Source: Methanospirillum stamsii
GTDB lineage: Archaea > Halobacteriota > Methanomicrobia > Methanomicrobiales > Methanospirillaceae
NCBI RefSeq assembly: GCF_003173335.1
Contig: NZ_QGMZ01000028.1
Location: 1 to 64,000, forward strand
Direction: 5' to 3'
Length of the DNA: 64,000 bases
In this document: positions 18,964-30,700 of the stretch, piece after piece
Numbering within the stretch: position 1 is the first letter of the stretch
Layout: every line of letters begins with the position of its first letter
Notes under the pieces: model-generated
The model's database searches: none
Seen by the model: the letters and a program-made list of their open reading frames with translations, nothing else
Told to the model about the DNA's origin: nothing
Made by a program: the position numbers and the translations under genes

Positions 18964-19394
18964 TCATTGTTCTTTTATTGGTTGATTGATTATTTCCAGA
19001 AAATTAACTCTGGAAAAATCTGAATCGTTTGTCACAATCTTGTTAAGACCGTATTGTTTACATGAAGCTGCAATAAGTGCATCATGAGGCATTAGATGGT
19101 AAATATTCATAATTTGAAAGATGTCATTTCCTGAATGAGATGGAAGGTTGATAAATATGGAGAAGAGATCTCGTAAATCCTCATAATCCATGTTGATAGA
19201 AGGCAATTTTTCTCGTATTCTCTTTGAAGACAACTGAGTTTGAGCCCTGAGAAAGCCCAAAATGACTTCAGAGTACACAATGTCATTGATGTATCCCTGA
19301 ATTATTCCCATCTCTACTTTTTTAATATATTCTGAGGCAAGGGGGTAATTACCAGAGAGATGATAGAAATATTCGAATCAAAAAATACTTTCAT
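18964..19394 (-). pseudogene. PIN-domain toxin (VapC-like) broken by a one-base deletion
   Basis: The toxin starts at the ATG at 19394 (MKVFFDSNI...), 17 nt inside the antitoxin gene, then loses frame at about 19366-19372 where a T-run on the coding strand appears one base short; in the shifted frame the normal PIN sequence resumes (FYHLSGNYPLASEYIKKVEM) and continues to the stop at 18964, with the conserved C-terminal motif PHDALIAASCKQYG and VTNDSDF. An internal ATG at 19311 would give a 115-aa protein lacking the first catalytic Asp (D6), so it should be inactive as an RNase. Sequencing error in the homopolymer is possible. Confidence 0.75.
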
Positions 19395-19566
19395 CTTCTA
19401 TCTCCTCAATAATCTTCTCTATAGAATTTGAGGATAGTATTCCTTTAGTTTTTCTTGTTATTGTCCCCTGAATGATTATCGTTGCCTTTGTTTTATCTGC
19501 TATTTCGGGTTTCTTTAGTGGCTTAAAAACCCCATCCTCATAGATAGCCTCAATTATTTCTCCCAT
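19378..19566 (-). CDS. AF2212-like (DUF104) antitoxin
   Basis: A 62-aa protein beginning MGEIIEAIYEDGVFKPLKKP, the archetypal DUF104 / AF2212-like antitoxin start, with a C-terminal helical tail (IEKIIEEIEDESIF) for toxin binding. It overlaps the PIN toxin start by 17 nt, typical of such operons. It should bind its own promoter and neutralise the PIN RNase, but the toxin downstream is frameshifted, so the antitoxin may be an orphan. Confidence 0.8.
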   Translation of the reverse strand: MGEIIEAIYEDGVFKPLKKPEIADKTKATIIIQGTITRKTKGILSSNSIEKIIEEIEDESIF

Positions 19567-19759
19567 ATTTTAACCGATGATTTTTACATATAGATATACG
19601 TATCAATGATATACAAGTTTCATGGTCTGTACTGTTCTAATTTCAGAATAAATACGTTCCAGATATCCGTCTCTCATCTTGTTGGGTAACAAAACCTGAA
19701 AAACCTATTCGATCTAATGCATCGGTTGGGAAAAATTTATAATAATCCCGCTACCTGCA

Positions 19760-20311
19760 TTAATACCCGCAAAGTGGTCGCATCGGGACACATTTTTTAT
19801 CCTCCACCTGCTTAAAAGTGCAGCAGTAATCAACCGGAGTATTCTCCGGTGCCGGAATGGTATATACGAAAGTAACATCTGTCTGTGTGTAAGAGCCGGG
19901 CACAATTTCCCGGATTTTGACTTGTTCTGAACCCTCCTGAAATTCTAACGGAATCAGATCAAATTCCAGGGTCTTGTCCTCTTCTAAATACCTGATATCT
20001 GTCACCCGGACTATATCTCTAATCATATCACCGTTATTATCCACAAGTCGGATGGGTCCAGTTGTGGTATTAGTGATGAGAGCATGTTGAAGGGGCACTG
20101 TGACTGACCGGGTATCATATAAGACCGTTGCATTCGGGATTACATTCTGAATTTGAATCTGGTAGGTTCCCGGATCAGGTTCTGAAATGGAAGATATATT
20201 CCCTGACACGAGAACCTGCATAACCGGTGTTTCATCACCTACAACCGAAAAGATAAGGGTGAACTGCGATAGGAGAAGAATGATCATCGCAAACCGAAGT
20301 AAACGCTTCAT
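19760..20311 (-). CDS. Exported protein with Cys-rich tail, paralogue of 12304-12903
   Basis: A 183-aa protein with signal peptide (MIILLLSQFTLIFSVVG) followed by DETPVMQVLVSG. The middle (SVTVPLQHALI, VRVTDIRYLEEDKTLEFDLI) aligns with the plus-strand protein at 12304-12903. The C-terminus carries CC and two more Cys. No family name recognised. Its promoter and leader are nearly the same as those of the 469-aa exported protein at 21718-23127, so the two are probably co-regulated. Confidence 0.65.
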   Translation of the reverse strand: MKRLLRFAMIILLLSQFTLIFSVVGDETPVMQVLVSGNISSISEPDPGTYQIQIQNVIPNATVLYDTRSVTVPLQHALITNTTTGPIRLVDNNGDMIRDIVRVTDIRYLEEDKTLEFDLIPLEFQEGSEQVKIREIVPGSYTQTDVTFVYTIPAPENTPVDYCCTFKQVEDKKCVPMRPLCGY

Positions 20312-20356
20312 ACCATGAATGGAGAGGGTAAGAAGATATAGATTATGAATTTTTTA
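20312..20356 (-). promoter_or_regulatory. Leaderless-type promoter shared with 23128-23172
   Basis: On the minus strand AATCTATATCT lies about 30 nt before the ATG, and ATTCATGGTATG spans the start. The same two blocks with the same 13-bp spacing precede the gene at 21718-23127, although the bases between them differ. The TATA-to-ATG distance implies transcription begins at or a few bases before the start codon. Confidence 0.55.
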
Positions 20357-20508
20357 TGACGGAATCTCGTTATCTATATGGCTTTCACCTGAAACAACGG
20401 AGGTGATTAACACGCCTTCAAGCACCAAAGACCCCTCTTCATGGATATCATGCATTTTTTGTCGGCAGACACAATTTCCCGGACAAACTCTCAAAATCGG
20501 AGTTTCAT

Positions 20509-21135
20509 TCATGAGACCGGATTATCCGGGGGATTCCTGAAAAATATCCCCAGGATAACAAAAGGAACAAAATATAGAATCTCAATGCCCGGGAGATCGG
20601 CAAATACCCAGAAGATTCCCAGTGCTGCCACAAAAGGGGGAACCAGACACTTTTTTAAAAGACAGGTGGTTTCAGATGGGATAAGGTCCGGGTCGAGAAG
20701 GGCCGGATGTGAACCGGCATAATACCATAAATAGGCAAGCAGTATCCCGAGGAAAAAATAATTTATTTGAAAAAAATAATCTACAAAAATGTAGTCATTT
20801 TCCCCCAAATTACTAAACGACGAAGAGAATGGGATAAGGACGATTGCCATCAGAGCAAGCATGTGAACATGAAGAAAATGATAATCATAGGTTTTCATCC
20901 GATGGAACATCTGGAAGAACAACATCCAGAACATGGCAAGAAGGATAAAAACACCTAAAAAATCAAAGATTGAAAATATGGTGTCCTCGACAAAATGTTC
21001 AATTGTAATCTGTGATGCCTGTTCATACTTGTCTGACGTTATGATGTTTCTGGCTAGAAGCGTCATCGTAAACGCGAAGATACCGTTAGTGATTCGTTCC
21101 AGGTTGACCTTATTAATGGGTTCATGAATTGCCAT
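20509..21135 (-). CDS. TMEM175 family (DUF1211) membrane protein
   Basis: A 208-aa protein with six predicted helices. The first helix, VNLERITNGIFAFTMTLLA, corresponds to the TMEM175 signature region (R...FSDGVFA.A.TLL) but with ITN in place of FSD. Prokaryotic TMEM175 proteins are tetrameric potassium channels; the changed signature makes channel activity less certain. Other recognisable parts are LLAMFWMLFFQMFH (helix 3) and the loop HALMAIVLIPFSSS-type segment around residues 90-105. Confidence 0.7.
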   Translation of the reverse strand: MAIHEPINKVNLERITNGIFAFTMTLLARNIITSDKYEQASQITIEHFVEDTIFSIFDFLGVFILLAMFWMLFFQMFHRMKTYDYHFLHVHMLALMAIVLIPFSSSFSNLGENDYIFVDYFFQINYFFLGILLAYLWYYAGSHPALLDPDLIPSETTCLLKKCLVPPFVAALGIFWVFADLPGIEILYFVPFVILGIFFRNPPDNPVS

Positions 21136-21291
21136 TATTTATCCGTACAAACCAATAAGGGGTCTTATATTGATAATCCTTTGTCTGTTTGTCTCTGCTG
21201 GATAATTTATTATCCGGGAATGGAGAGAAAGAAGCCTCATTTATTGACACCTGTTTAACTTTCCTCCTTTTCTCAAATATTAACTTCAGAT

Positions 21292-21690
21292 ATGTTCGAA
21301 GAAAATCTGAAATATTATTCAACTAGGGTATACATTAATGCCCATCCCGTTAAATATCTACCTGTATGCAGGATCTCCCGAAACTTGGTCTGCAATGCAC
21401 TTATCCGGAAAGGATTGACTATCTTTTTCTTTCGTGATTCAAACAACGAATGCGATTTTATCATTAAAAAAGGTACCAAAATCAGCGGAGCAGTTCAGGT
21501 CTGTTATCATTTGACCGGAGAGAATACAAAACGGGAGATTGCAGGTCTTTTATCCGCATGTCATTCGTTTAACCTGAAAACCGGGTATATTATCACCGAA
21601 CAGACATCCCGGATCATCGAAGAAGAAGGAGTGGAGATACGAATAGTACCAATTGTCGAGTATCTTCTGGGATTTGCAAATATTGACTGA
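21292..21690 (+). pseudogene. C-terminal remnant of a DUF4143 ATP-binding protein
   Basis: The last 90 codons (RKGLTIFFFRDSNNECDFII... to TSRIIEEEGVEIRIVPIVEY) match the nuclease-like DUF4143 end of archaeal and bacterial ATPases (pattern ECDFVIK, then AVQVCY). The first 40 codons do not fit and pieces of the expected upstream sequence appear in another frame (for example SNINFRYVRRKSEILFN near 21275-21320), so the gene is truncated and frameshifted. The whole AAA domain is missing. Confidence 0.6.
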
Positions 21691-21717
21691 TTTGTGGTGG
21701 ATAACGATGAAAAAAAC

Positions 21718-23127
21718 TTAGGGGGTAATTTTTATCGCCCGGTCATACACTATCTCATTCCAGGCCGGACCCACTGATGTTTCCGGCTCTACATATACCC
21801 TGAACCCGACAAAACAGGGTTCATCAGGCTCGACCCCATGTGCCCCGACACCGGAAGGTATCACTGAAGTTGACGGACTTCCGTCATCTTCGCGACAGAT
21901 CTTTGCAACGTACAGGTATTGTGCATTGGGATTTCCGGGTAAATACTCTTCTGCAGTCCCTGTATAGTCATGATTAGAGATCCCTTCTATTCCATTCAGG
22001 GCAGCAAGACCATACAGGCCGAAATTTGCATAGGTGGCCTTTTTGGTTGCTACATGGTTCACCCCGTACACCATGATACATTCGCCAGGTTTGTCTCCGA
22101 GAACGGTATTGGTCGTATTCAGGTAGACAGTATCCCTGATATCTCCAAGTGCATCAATTCCTCTCTGGATGGCATCATATCCTTCAAAGATCCAGATCTT
22201 CGTTGTCAGATCCTGGACCTCATATCCCTCGTTTCGGTCAATAATTGCCTGACGGAGTTCTTCCAGATCATCCATCAGGTCCATTTCACGGGTATCTCCG
22301 GTTCCCCGTGGGATAACGTCCGGGACATCAAAAAATGCCGGTTCTTCTTCTGTTTCAGGAGTGAGACGGTATACAGTCCCCGGAGTGCTATTCATGTATG
22401 CATCTCCCTCTTCTTCATTTCTGAATAACGCTACCCGGTGCAGGGTCGTCAAGGTATCGGTCTCTGAATCAAGCCCCAGGTTAACAAGCGTATGTGGTAC
22501 TACCAGGGTGTGGATGATATCCTCCGGATATCCGACAGCGGTAAGAGCTGTTCGTGCCTTTGTATCTGTATTCATATCAGCGGTAAAGATGATGATAATC
22601 GGTTTTGAAAAAACACCGGAGTTGTATGCAGGCTCGTCTTTCAGACGGGAGAGACTTATGGCATCTCCAAGACTTGCATACACCCGGCGTTTCTCATTTG
22701 AAAGCGGGAAATATCTTGTGGCTAAATACCCGCAATAACTGAAATAATCACATTCCGGCGGGGTCGTTCCGATGTAGACAAAAGCCTCGTCCGGACGGGT
22801 ATGATAATCAAGCCAGAGTCCCTTGTTCTCCGGATTAATCGGTGAATCAGAGATGGTATTGTTACTCGTCTGTCCGGGTGCTTTTGGAACCTTAAACGAC
22901 ATGTACGGAGCACTTGGATTAATGGCATAACACGACGGAGTAATTCCGGCATCATAGAGGCCGATTGCGTCAACGGTCTGCATCTTTCCAAGACCTACTG
23001 AAAAACCGGTATCCTGGAACGCCTGAACTGTTGTATTCACGTCAATTCCGGAATTGTCAGTTAATCCGGACACACTGAAAAGTGTTAAAAATAAAAGAAT
23101 CATCACTAACCGAAACACACGTTGCAT
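21718..23127 (-). CDS. Exported 469-aa protein of unknown function
   Basis: Signal peptide at 1-24 (LVMILLFLTLFSVSGLT), then a mature protein of about 445 aa with no transmembrane segment and no family I recognise. Features: several cysteines (SCYAINPS, PECDYFSYCGYLATRYF, AKICRE, CFVGFRVYV), an internal Rossmann-like stretch KPIIIIFTADMNTD, and an acidic helix EMDLMDDLEELRQAIIDRN. It shares its promoter/leader with 19760-20311. Probably extracellular; function unknown. Confidence 0.6.
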   Translation of the reverse strand: MQRVFRLVMILLFLTLFSVSGLTDNSGIDVNTTVQAFQDTGFSVGLGKMQTVDAIGLYDAGITPSCYAINPSAPYMSFKVPKAPGQTSNNTISDSPINPENKGLWLDYHTRPDEAFVYIGTTPPECDYFSYCGYLATRYFPLSNEKRRVYASLGDAISLSRLKDEPAYNSGVFSKPIIIIFTADMNTDTKARTALTAVGYPEDIIHTLVVPHTLVNLGLDSETDTLTTLHRVALFRNEEEGDAYMNSTPGTVYRLTPETEEEPAFFDVPDVIPRGTGDTREMDLMDDLEELRQAIIDRNEGYEVQDLTTKIWIFEGYDAIQRGIDALGDIRDTVYLNTTNTVLGDKPGECIMVYGVNHVATKKATYANFGLYGLAALNGIEGISNHDYTGTAEEYLPGNPNAQYLYVAKICREDDGSPSTSVIPSGVGAHGVEPDEPCFVGFRVYVEPETSVGPAWNEIVYDRAIKITP

Positions 23128-23172
23128 ACCATGAATTATGGTGCTCAGGAGATATAGATTGTGAGTTGACTA
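23128..23172 (-). promoter_or_regulatory. Leaderless-type promoter shared with 20312-20356
   Basis: AATCTATATCTCCT and ATTCATGGTATG are separated as in the promoter of the 183-aa exported protein. An out-of-frame ATG sits 5 nt before the real start in both. Suggests a common regulator or recent duplication of the promoter. Confidence 0.55.
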
Positions 23173-23362
23173 AAAAAAATCCGCTGAATTTAAAATCCTG
23201 ATCCCGGAGGCGGATGATATACTCGTCAAGGGTTGACCAGTCCGGTAAATAGGGCCAGTATGTTCCATTCCCTTTCGGGAGTATGTATTATCAACTTATC
23301 ACCTGATATTTTTCATTTACAAAAAAAAGAGAAAAAAACGGATGGCTATATCGTATTGCTCA

Positions 23363-26300
23363 TTAAATTTTAAACTTTGTCATCTCTCTTGAAATTGCAT
23401 CTGCAATACCACTGACATTAGTCACAACCCGGCCTATCTGTTCAATTGAAGCTGAAGCCTCCTCGGTTGCTGCTGCTGCATCCCCGGCTTCCCGTGATGT
23501 TCCCTGGAGAAGAACCGACACTTCATTCACACTGGCCGTTATCTCCTCGACTGATGCAGCCTGTTCTTCAGAGGAAGAGGCCATATCCATCGCATTACGG
23601 GTAATATCTTCGATTGAATCTGCTATCTTTGTAAACGCAGCGACTGTCTTCTCAAGAGAGTGATTCCCGTCTTCAACTGCTGATCCGGCAGTGATGATTG
23701 CATCATTTGCTTTACTTGCCTTGGCCTGGAGATTTGCGATCATATCTGCGATATTCTCAGCAGAAGTCCGGGAATCCTGGGCCAGGGACTTGACTTCAGC
23801 AGCGACAACCGCAAATCCCCGCCCTGCTTCTCCAGCCCGTGCAGCTTCTATTGCAGCGTTCAGGGCAAGAAGGTTAGTCTGATTGGAGATATCGGTGATA
23901 AGCCGAACAATCTTTCCGATCTCCTCCATCTGCTTATTAATCTCCTTGACTATCTGGTCAACCTCTTGTGTCGAACTGGTAATCCCGCTCATCGCAGATT
24001 CAGACTTCTTCGCAAGTTCAATTCCTTCTTTTGAGAATTGGTTTGCCTGGGTAGCTGATCCTGATACCATTTCTGCCCGTTGTGAAACTTCACCGACGGT
24101 AATGGTAAGGTCTTCCATAGCCTTCAGGACCTGGGTAACCCCGTCATCTCCCTGCTCTGCATTTGCACTAACGCTCCCTGCATTCTTTGCAATCTGCTGA
24201 GCACCTGCTGAAACCTCCTGAACACTTGCGGTTGCTTCTTCAGCATTTGAGGCTAATTCAAGGATCTGCTTGTTTATTACCTCGATGGCCCCACAGATCT
24301 GAATGCCGATATCATCAAGTGCGGTTTTAAATCCTACCCAGTCACCATTAACCGTAATAGCGGGATCAAATCTAACGGTAAAGTTCGCTTTTGCGTATTC
24401 CTGAGCAATCCGAATGGCCTCCTGGACCGGGGTTACCACTGTATCAAGTGTTTCATTGATCCCGACAACAATCCCTTTCCAGGCTCCATTATACCGGGAG
24501 ATATCTCCTCTTACTTTCAGATCTCCTGCAGTAGCTCCTTTTGACAGACGGTCAGTTTCAATAATCAGATCTCTGAGCACCCGGTTTGATTCATTGATAT
24601 TATTTTTAATTACAGCATAATCCCCGGGATATTCTTCGGTGATATCAGCCACTTCCCGACCATTTGCAACATCCTCAATCCACTTCGCCGCTGCATTCAG
24701 GGGTATTCCAACGGTTTCAAGGGTCTGGTTCACTCCTTTGAGAACCTCTGCAAAATCTCCGGCAACCTTTGCCGCATCGGCACGATATTTTAGATCTCCC
24801 CGGATTGCTGCCTGAGCCAGATTATTTGCCTGAAGAACAAGGTTTTTCACCGAATCCCGTGCATGGTGAAGATTATCTGAGAGTACTGCTATCTTTTCCC
24901 GGACATCTCTGGTGTACTGATCGGCAGCTGGAATCCTGACATCAAAATTCGTCTTTCCTTCTGCAAACTGACCTAGGCAATAGGTGATATTATTGACTGA
25001 TTCATCAAGATATTTTTCAACCTTCTTAATGGCCGTGACATCCTGAATCACCTCTACATGACCAATATCTTTTCCTGATGCATCTTTCACATACTCGACA
25101 TCAACTTTGTAAAATCCTCCGTCCTGTTCGAAGAATGTCTCTCTCATTCCAGCCCGCAGACATTCAATACCGCAGTCCCTTGTTCTGCAGATATTGGCAT
25201 TCCATCGGTTACATTGGGTGCCGATTGCCGCTTTTTTATCAACATTTGCCATCTTCGCAGTGGCAGGATTGAGGAAGGTCCAGTTCATATTCAGATCGGT
25301 GACCGAGACCGGAAACGGAATGGCATCAAGAATAGATTCATACCATGCCGCTTTATTTTCCATCTCTTTTTGCATTTTGACAAGGGGGGTGATTTCAGTT
25401 ACTACTTCAACGTGGCCCACATTTTCTCCTTTTGCATTCTTCACATAGGCCACGTCAACCTTGAAATGTCCCCCGGACTGCTCAAAGTTGGTTGAAGTAA
25501 ATCCCTTCCGAAGTCTTACAATTCCACAGTTTTCCGTATTACAGATCCCGGCACCCCATTCTTTGCAGGGATGACCCATGATCTCTTTCCGGCTGACTTT
25601 GAGCATATCTTCAACAGCCTTGTTTACAAAGGTCCATTTTGCATTGAGGTCGGTAACGGTAATCGGAAACTGCATCGAATCAAGGATAGATTCGTACCAG
25701 GCAACTTTATCGGCCATCGTACCGACCGTTGCATTAATTCCCTCAATGATCCTCCGGTATTCACCCTCATGCCTGCTGGCATCTGCCCTGATATCAAAAT
25801 TTCCTTTTGCTGCTGCATCGACCAGGAGATTGGTGTCATTCGTCAAAGCCTGCAGATTTCCAAACGCTTTTATCAATCCGGGGACAACCCTGTCCTGCTC
25901 TGATCGTCTTCCTATCTTTTGATATGTACCAAGTTCTGAAAGATCACCTTCACTGATTTGAATAATAGAATCTACGATATGATTCACCCGCTCCCGGACT
26001 GCATTAATATTCGAGGCAAAGGTGACAAAATCGCCTTGATATGCAGCTTCATTCATTCCCTTTGTATGGTCATTTACTGCCATCCGCTCCAGCACGGCAC
26101 CTGCATCACGAAGGGGTTTTATAATCGCATCAAGACTATTATTGATTCCTTCAACGATCTTCCGGTATTCACCCTGATGCCGGGTAATGTCAGCCCGGGT
26201 GTTAAGTTTTCCCTCAACTGACGCTTGAATAAGGGTATCACAGTCCTGAACAAGGGCCAGAATATTCTCCCTCAGTTTATCCATTCTCTCATTTGCAAGG

Positions 26301-27577
26301 GCCTGCTTACCGGGCATTTTCTCAAGCACCGGACTGAAATCACCTTCTGAATATGCCGTAAGAACAGACAGAATCTTCAGAACACTACTGATATGAATCC
26401 CGACAGCGTCATTATAACCTGCGATAATTTCTTTGTAAAAGCCATTGTACCGGTTGATATCAATTAAAGCCTCGATATTACCTGCTTTCTGCTCTTCGTA
26501 CATCTTTGTTGTATCTGAAAGCAGGGATGTCAGACTGTCAATACAGGTATTCAGATTATTCTTTATCTCCTTGAAATCCCCGTTATACTCATCAGTAATC
26601 TTTGGCGGTATATCTCCCTTTGATATCCGGTCTACATACTCTGCTGCAACGTTGAGCGGCCCGATAATGGCATCCAGGGTTCCATTGATTCCTTCGGTCA
26701 GACTCCGAAGTTCACCGGAATAAGCCTCCGGATCAAGCCGGCTGTCAAGATAGCCGGCCTGGCATCGTTCGGTAAGGGTGATAATATCACGAACTGCTTT
26801 CTTCTCGGCGGTTTTATCAATATAATACGCGATAATTGAGACTAATGTACCTTGGTTATCGTAAAATGGATTATAGAAGTACTCAAGGTTTTTTGTTCCA
26901 GTGGATACAACTGCGTCCATCACACCGGTAACCTGGCTCTTTGTTTCAAGAGCCTCGGCAAGTGATCCGCCAACCCGGTTTCTCACATCAAAATCGGAAA
27001 GTTTCATCGTGGAGAGTTTATCCATCGGGGTATCAATCAGGTCTGCAAACGCAACATTCGCAGCTGCAATTGAAAGATCAGGCAAAATATCTATGAGCGG
27101 TGTTGGGGCATTCCTGATAATAAACTCTGATTTTTGTCGAAATGCAACCATATCTGTAATATCGACAAGGGTTGACATCAGACAGTTCTGTCCGTTATAT
27201 TCAATCACCTGCAGGGTCACCAGACAGGGAAATATTGTTCCATCAAGACGCTTGTGTTCCCATTCAAAGGTAGTGGTTTCGCCGGAAAAAGCCAGATCAA
27301 TGTATTTTTTTGAACCTTTGAGCGAATCAGTTCCGTCACTTTGTTTTTCCGAGGAGATGATTGCCGGAGATTTGCCAATAATATCTTCAACGGCTGATGC
27401 ACCGAGCATTGTGTACGTTGCAGCATTACAATCAAGAAACAGCCCGTCAGGTCCGATTATCTGAACCGCTGAAGGAATTGCATCAATAATGCTCTTTAAA
27501 GAAGCAATATCATCAGTTCTTGTTTTTAAATCCATATTTATCGCATCCGGGTAATCCTGGCATCTGCCAAAAATCAC
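23363..27577 (-). CDS. Soluble methyl-accepting chemotaxis protein with four PAS domains and many HAMP-like repeats
   Basis: Up to 1404 aa; the frame opens at a GTG (27577) but ATG at 27535 (M15) is an equally good start. No membrane segment, so it is cytoplasmic. Order: PAS about 28-145, PAS about 150-265, repeated HAMP-like units about 270-640 (the EY.GEYR.I.EGIN.TLDAI pattern recurs), two Cys-containing PAS domains about 645-760 and 765-875, more HAMP-like units to about 1110, then the MCP signalling hairpin with tip region [20 protein letters not shown]. The receptor should signal to CheA/CheW and the archaellum. It is divergent from the PAS/PocR sensor 173 bp away. Confidence 0.9.
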   Translation of the reverse strand: MIFGRCQDYPDAINMDLKTRTDDIASLKSIIDAIPSAVQIIGPDGLFLDCNAATYTMLGASAVEDIIGKSPAIISSEKQSDGTDSLKGSKKYIDLAFSGETTTFEWEHKRLDGTIFPCLVTLQVIEYNGQNCLMSTLVDITDMVAFRQKSEFIIRNAPTPLIDILPDLSIAAANVAFADLIDTPMDKLSTMKLSDFDVRNRVGGSLAEALETKSQVTGVMDAVVSTGTKNLEYFYNPFYDNQGTLVSIIAYYIDKTAEKKAVRDIITLTERCQAGYLDSRLDPEAYSGELRSLTEGINGTLDAIIGPLNVAAEYVDRISKGDIPPKITDEYNGDFKEIKNNLNTCIDSLTSLLSDTTKMYEEQKAGNIEALIDINRYNGFYKEIIAGYNDAVGIHISSVLKILSVLTAYSEGDFSPVLEKMPGKQALANERMDKLRENILALVQDCDTLIQASVEGKLNTRADITRHQGEYRKIVEGINNSLDAIIKPLRDAGAVLERMAVNDHTKGMNEAAYQGDFVTFASNINAVRERVNHIVDSIIQISEGDLSELGTYQKIGRRSEQDRVVPGLIKAFGNLQALTNDTNLLVDAAAKGNFDIRADASRHEGEYRRIIEGINATVGTMADKVAWYESILDSMQFPITVTDLNAKWTFVNKAVEDMLKVSRKEIMGHPCKEWGAGICNTENCGIVRLRKGFTSTNFEQSGGHFKVDVAYVKNAKGENVGHVEVVTEITPLVKMQKEMENKAAWYESILDAIPFPVSVTDLNMNWTFLNPATAKMANVDKKAAIGTQCNRWNANICRTRDCGIECLRAGMRETFFEQDGGFYKVDVEYVKDASGKDIGHVEVIQDVTAIKKVEKYLDESVNNITYCLGQFAEGKTNFDVRIPAADQYTRDVREKIAVLSDNLHHARDSVKNLVLQANNLAQAAIRGDLKYRADAAKVAGDFAEVLKGVNQTLETVGIPLNAAAKWIEDVANGREVADITEEYPGDYAVIKNNINESNRVLRDLIIETDRLSKGATAGDLKVRGDISRYNGAWKGIVVGINETLDTVVTPVQEAIRIAQEYAKANFTVRFDPAITVNGDWVGFKTALDDIGIQICGAIEVINKQILELASNAEEATASVQEVSAGAQQIAKNAGSVSANAEQGDDGVTQVLKAMEDLTITVGEVSQRAEMVSGSATQANQFSKEGIELAKKSESAMSGITSSTQEVDQIVKEINKQMEEIGKIVRLITDISNQTNLLALNAAIEAARAGEAGRGFAVVAAEVKSLAQDSRTSAENIADMIANLQAKASKANDAIITAGSAVEDGNHSLEKTVAAFTKIADSIEDITRNAMDMASSSEEQAASVEEITASVNEVSVLLQGTSREAGDAAAATEEASASIEQIGRVVTNVSGIADAISREMTKFKI

Positions 27578-27750
27578 AGAGATTGAAAATTTGATTGCAA
27601 TGTAGTTAAATCATCATGCTTGTGCGCAGAAATACATATCTTTAAATATTAATGTGGTGGAATTAAATGTTCTGATCATAAATCATTTTTTATGACAAAC
27701 CATTATTGTTGCTGGACAGGTTCAATGGATAAATATGGTTAATAATTCCC

Positions 27751-30700
27751 ATGAGTGATATCCATAATAGAATCCTCTCAGTACTTTCTTCAGAGGATTC
27801 AGCCCTTAAAATAAAAGAGATAGCCGCACGTTGTGGTCTGGATCCCCATACCGCAGCAAGGAATCTTGATGTTCTTGAAGTCCTTGGCAGGGTTCGAAAA
27901 GTTGAGGTTGGAACTGCGAAGAAGTACCACCTCATCGAAGCAATTCCGGTGTCTGGTCTTATTGACATAAGTTCAGATCTTGTAATAATACTCAATACAA
28001 AACTAAAAATTCAGTATGTGAATCAAAAAGCACAGAAAATACTTGATCTTATGAATAAACCGGTAATTGGTGAAAGACTGGATCTTCTCCAGCTTGATCT
28101 CTTCTCTCATCCGAAGGTTATCAGCGGACTTAAAACCTTCACTCATGATAAAGTCTACCGGGAGGTGATTCCGTATATCAGGAACGGGCAGGAGTCATGG
28201 TATGCCATATCAATAATAGGCATATCTCTCTCGGTAAATTCACAATTAATTGCCATAATAGCCGAAGATGTCACTGAAACACGAAAAATTCAGGCTAAAC
28301 TTAAAGAAAACGAGGAGAAACTGCGTTCATTCACCACAAATATTCCCGGAATAACCTATCGTTACACCCTCGCCGCTCGGAAAACCGAATTTTTCAACGA
28401 CAACCTGCAAAAGATGACCGGTTATCATGAACAGGAGATTACCACAAAGGATCATGTTGCCCTTCATTCCCTGGTGATTCCTGAAGATGTTGATGGAATT
28501 ACCGCTTCAATAGCCAGTGCACTTCGGTCAGGAGAAGGGTATTCTGCCCAGTACCGGATCAGAAGAAAGGATGGAGTGTGCATTCATCTTCAGGAACAGG
28601 GAAGTCCCTATAGGGGTGAAGATGGCGGGATTAGATGGATTGATGGGGTAATAATTGACATAACCCCGGCTAAAGAGATAGAAGAGAAGAATATCCGGTT
28701 GGAGAAGCGATACCATTCCCTGTTTGAGTCAGTCCCTGTTGCTATTTGTGAGGATGATTTCTCACAATTCAGGATGTACATTGAAGAGATGAGATGGGCC
28801 GGAATTGCTGATTTTAAGGAATATTTTGAGCAGAACCCGAAAGAGATCAGGAAATGTATGGGACTGATAACAAATATCGGGTTTAATCCTGAACTTGTGC
28901 GACTTTTTGGGTTCGAATCAAAATCGGCGTTTAAAAGAAATTTTCCCTTTCTATTTACTCAAGAATCCCAAAAAACCATTCAGGAATTATTTGTCTCCCT
29001 CGCTGATGGAAAAACCTCATTTAAAGGAGAATTATCTCTTAAATCAGCAAAAGGCAAAGTTCTTCATATTATTGCATATGTGTCGGTTATGCAGGAGGCA
29101 ACACCTGCCCTGTCCCGGGTTCTTACCACCTGTTATGACGATACGAGCCGAAAAGAGGCCTATGATCTCCTGATAAAGAGTGAACAGGCAATGGCTGATA
29201 TGCAAGTCCGTAAGATTTCCGATGCAACAGATGATGCCCTGTTTATGCACTCCGGCGGGCAGATCTGTGAGGTGAACGCAAGTGCTGTCCGGATGTTTGG
29301 ATATTCTGAAGAAGAATTAAAAGGGATGTCAATCCTCACGCTTGTTACTCCCGAATATCGGGACTATGTCCTGGAACAACTCTTAAAGGAAGATGACGGA
29401 ACCTATGAGTCAGAAGGATTGACAAAAGATGGGAAAATTCTCAGGCTGATGGTACGGGCAACCACTATCAGAAATAAGAATAAATTAATGAGATATTCAG
29501 CGGTAAAAGATATCACTATTATCAGGGAAAAGGAGCATGAACTTAAAGCCAGTGAAGAGAAGTTCAGATCACTTGTCCAGAACTCTCCGAATGCAATAAT
29601 ACTCATCGATGAGCAGGGATTAATCATTGAATGGAATACCGCAGCCGAATCCTTCTTTGGTATCCCCCGGAAAGAGGTGGTGGGTCAGGTGTACTGCGAT
29701 TTCCTGGTATCCTCGATGATTCCAGAACGCCGGACACCGGAGAGGATTGAAAGAATTTTTACAATTATATCGGAAGCATTAGCGACCGGCAGGTCTGATT
29801 ACCTGAAAACCCCGATCGAAGCTGAGATAATAACATCTGATGGTGTCCGGCGGTATATCCGGCAGACGGTATTTCCCATCCCGACAGAGACCCGTTTCAG
29901 GCTTGGATCCATTACTATGGACATTACTGAACAAAAGGAGAATGAAAAATGGCTTCAAGCCTCTCATCTGGACCTTCAGGCAGCATATGAAGAGATATCA
30001 GCAACAGAAGAGGAGTTGCGGGTTAATTACGAAGAACTGGCGAAGAAATCAGAAGAATTGAAAGAGAGCAAGGATCTTCTTACCTTGAAACTGGATCATA
30101 TTCTCACTCCTGATTATGATGTCACCGAGGAAGAACTCGCCAATATTATCGATTGCGAAGAAATTCAACGTATAATGGATGATTTTTATGCTCTAAGCGG
30201 GATTGGAATTGCCATTGATGATCTGAATGGAAAAATTCTTGTCGCAACCGGATGGCAGGATATCTGCACAAAATTTCACCGGGTTAATCCTGAAACAGAA
30301 AAAAACTGTCTTGAAAGTGACATAATACTGACGTCCGGTGTTAAGCCAGGGGAGATAAAGGCATACAAATGCAAAAATAATCTCTGGGATCTGGTAACTC
30401 CGATAATGATAGGGTCACATCATGTTGGAAATCTCTTCCTCGGACAGTTTTTCTATACTGATGAACAGGTAGATCTGGACATTTTCAGGAAGCAGGCAGC
30501 AATGTATGGTTTTAATCCTGATGAATATCTCGCTGCTCTTGACCGGGTTCCCCGATGGAGCAGGGAGACGGTAACTCTGGTGATGGACTTTTACAAGCGG
30601 TTTGCAGGGCTTATCTCCCGGCTCAGTTACAGCAACCTGAAGCTTGCAAAAACATTGACCGATAATGAGATGATATTGCAGGATTTGGCAGGATCTCAAG

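Noticed and set aside
28908-28920. GGGTTCGAATC resembling a tRNA T-arm
   Set aside because: It lies inside the PAS sensor reading frame and no acceptor or anticodon arm can be drawn around it.
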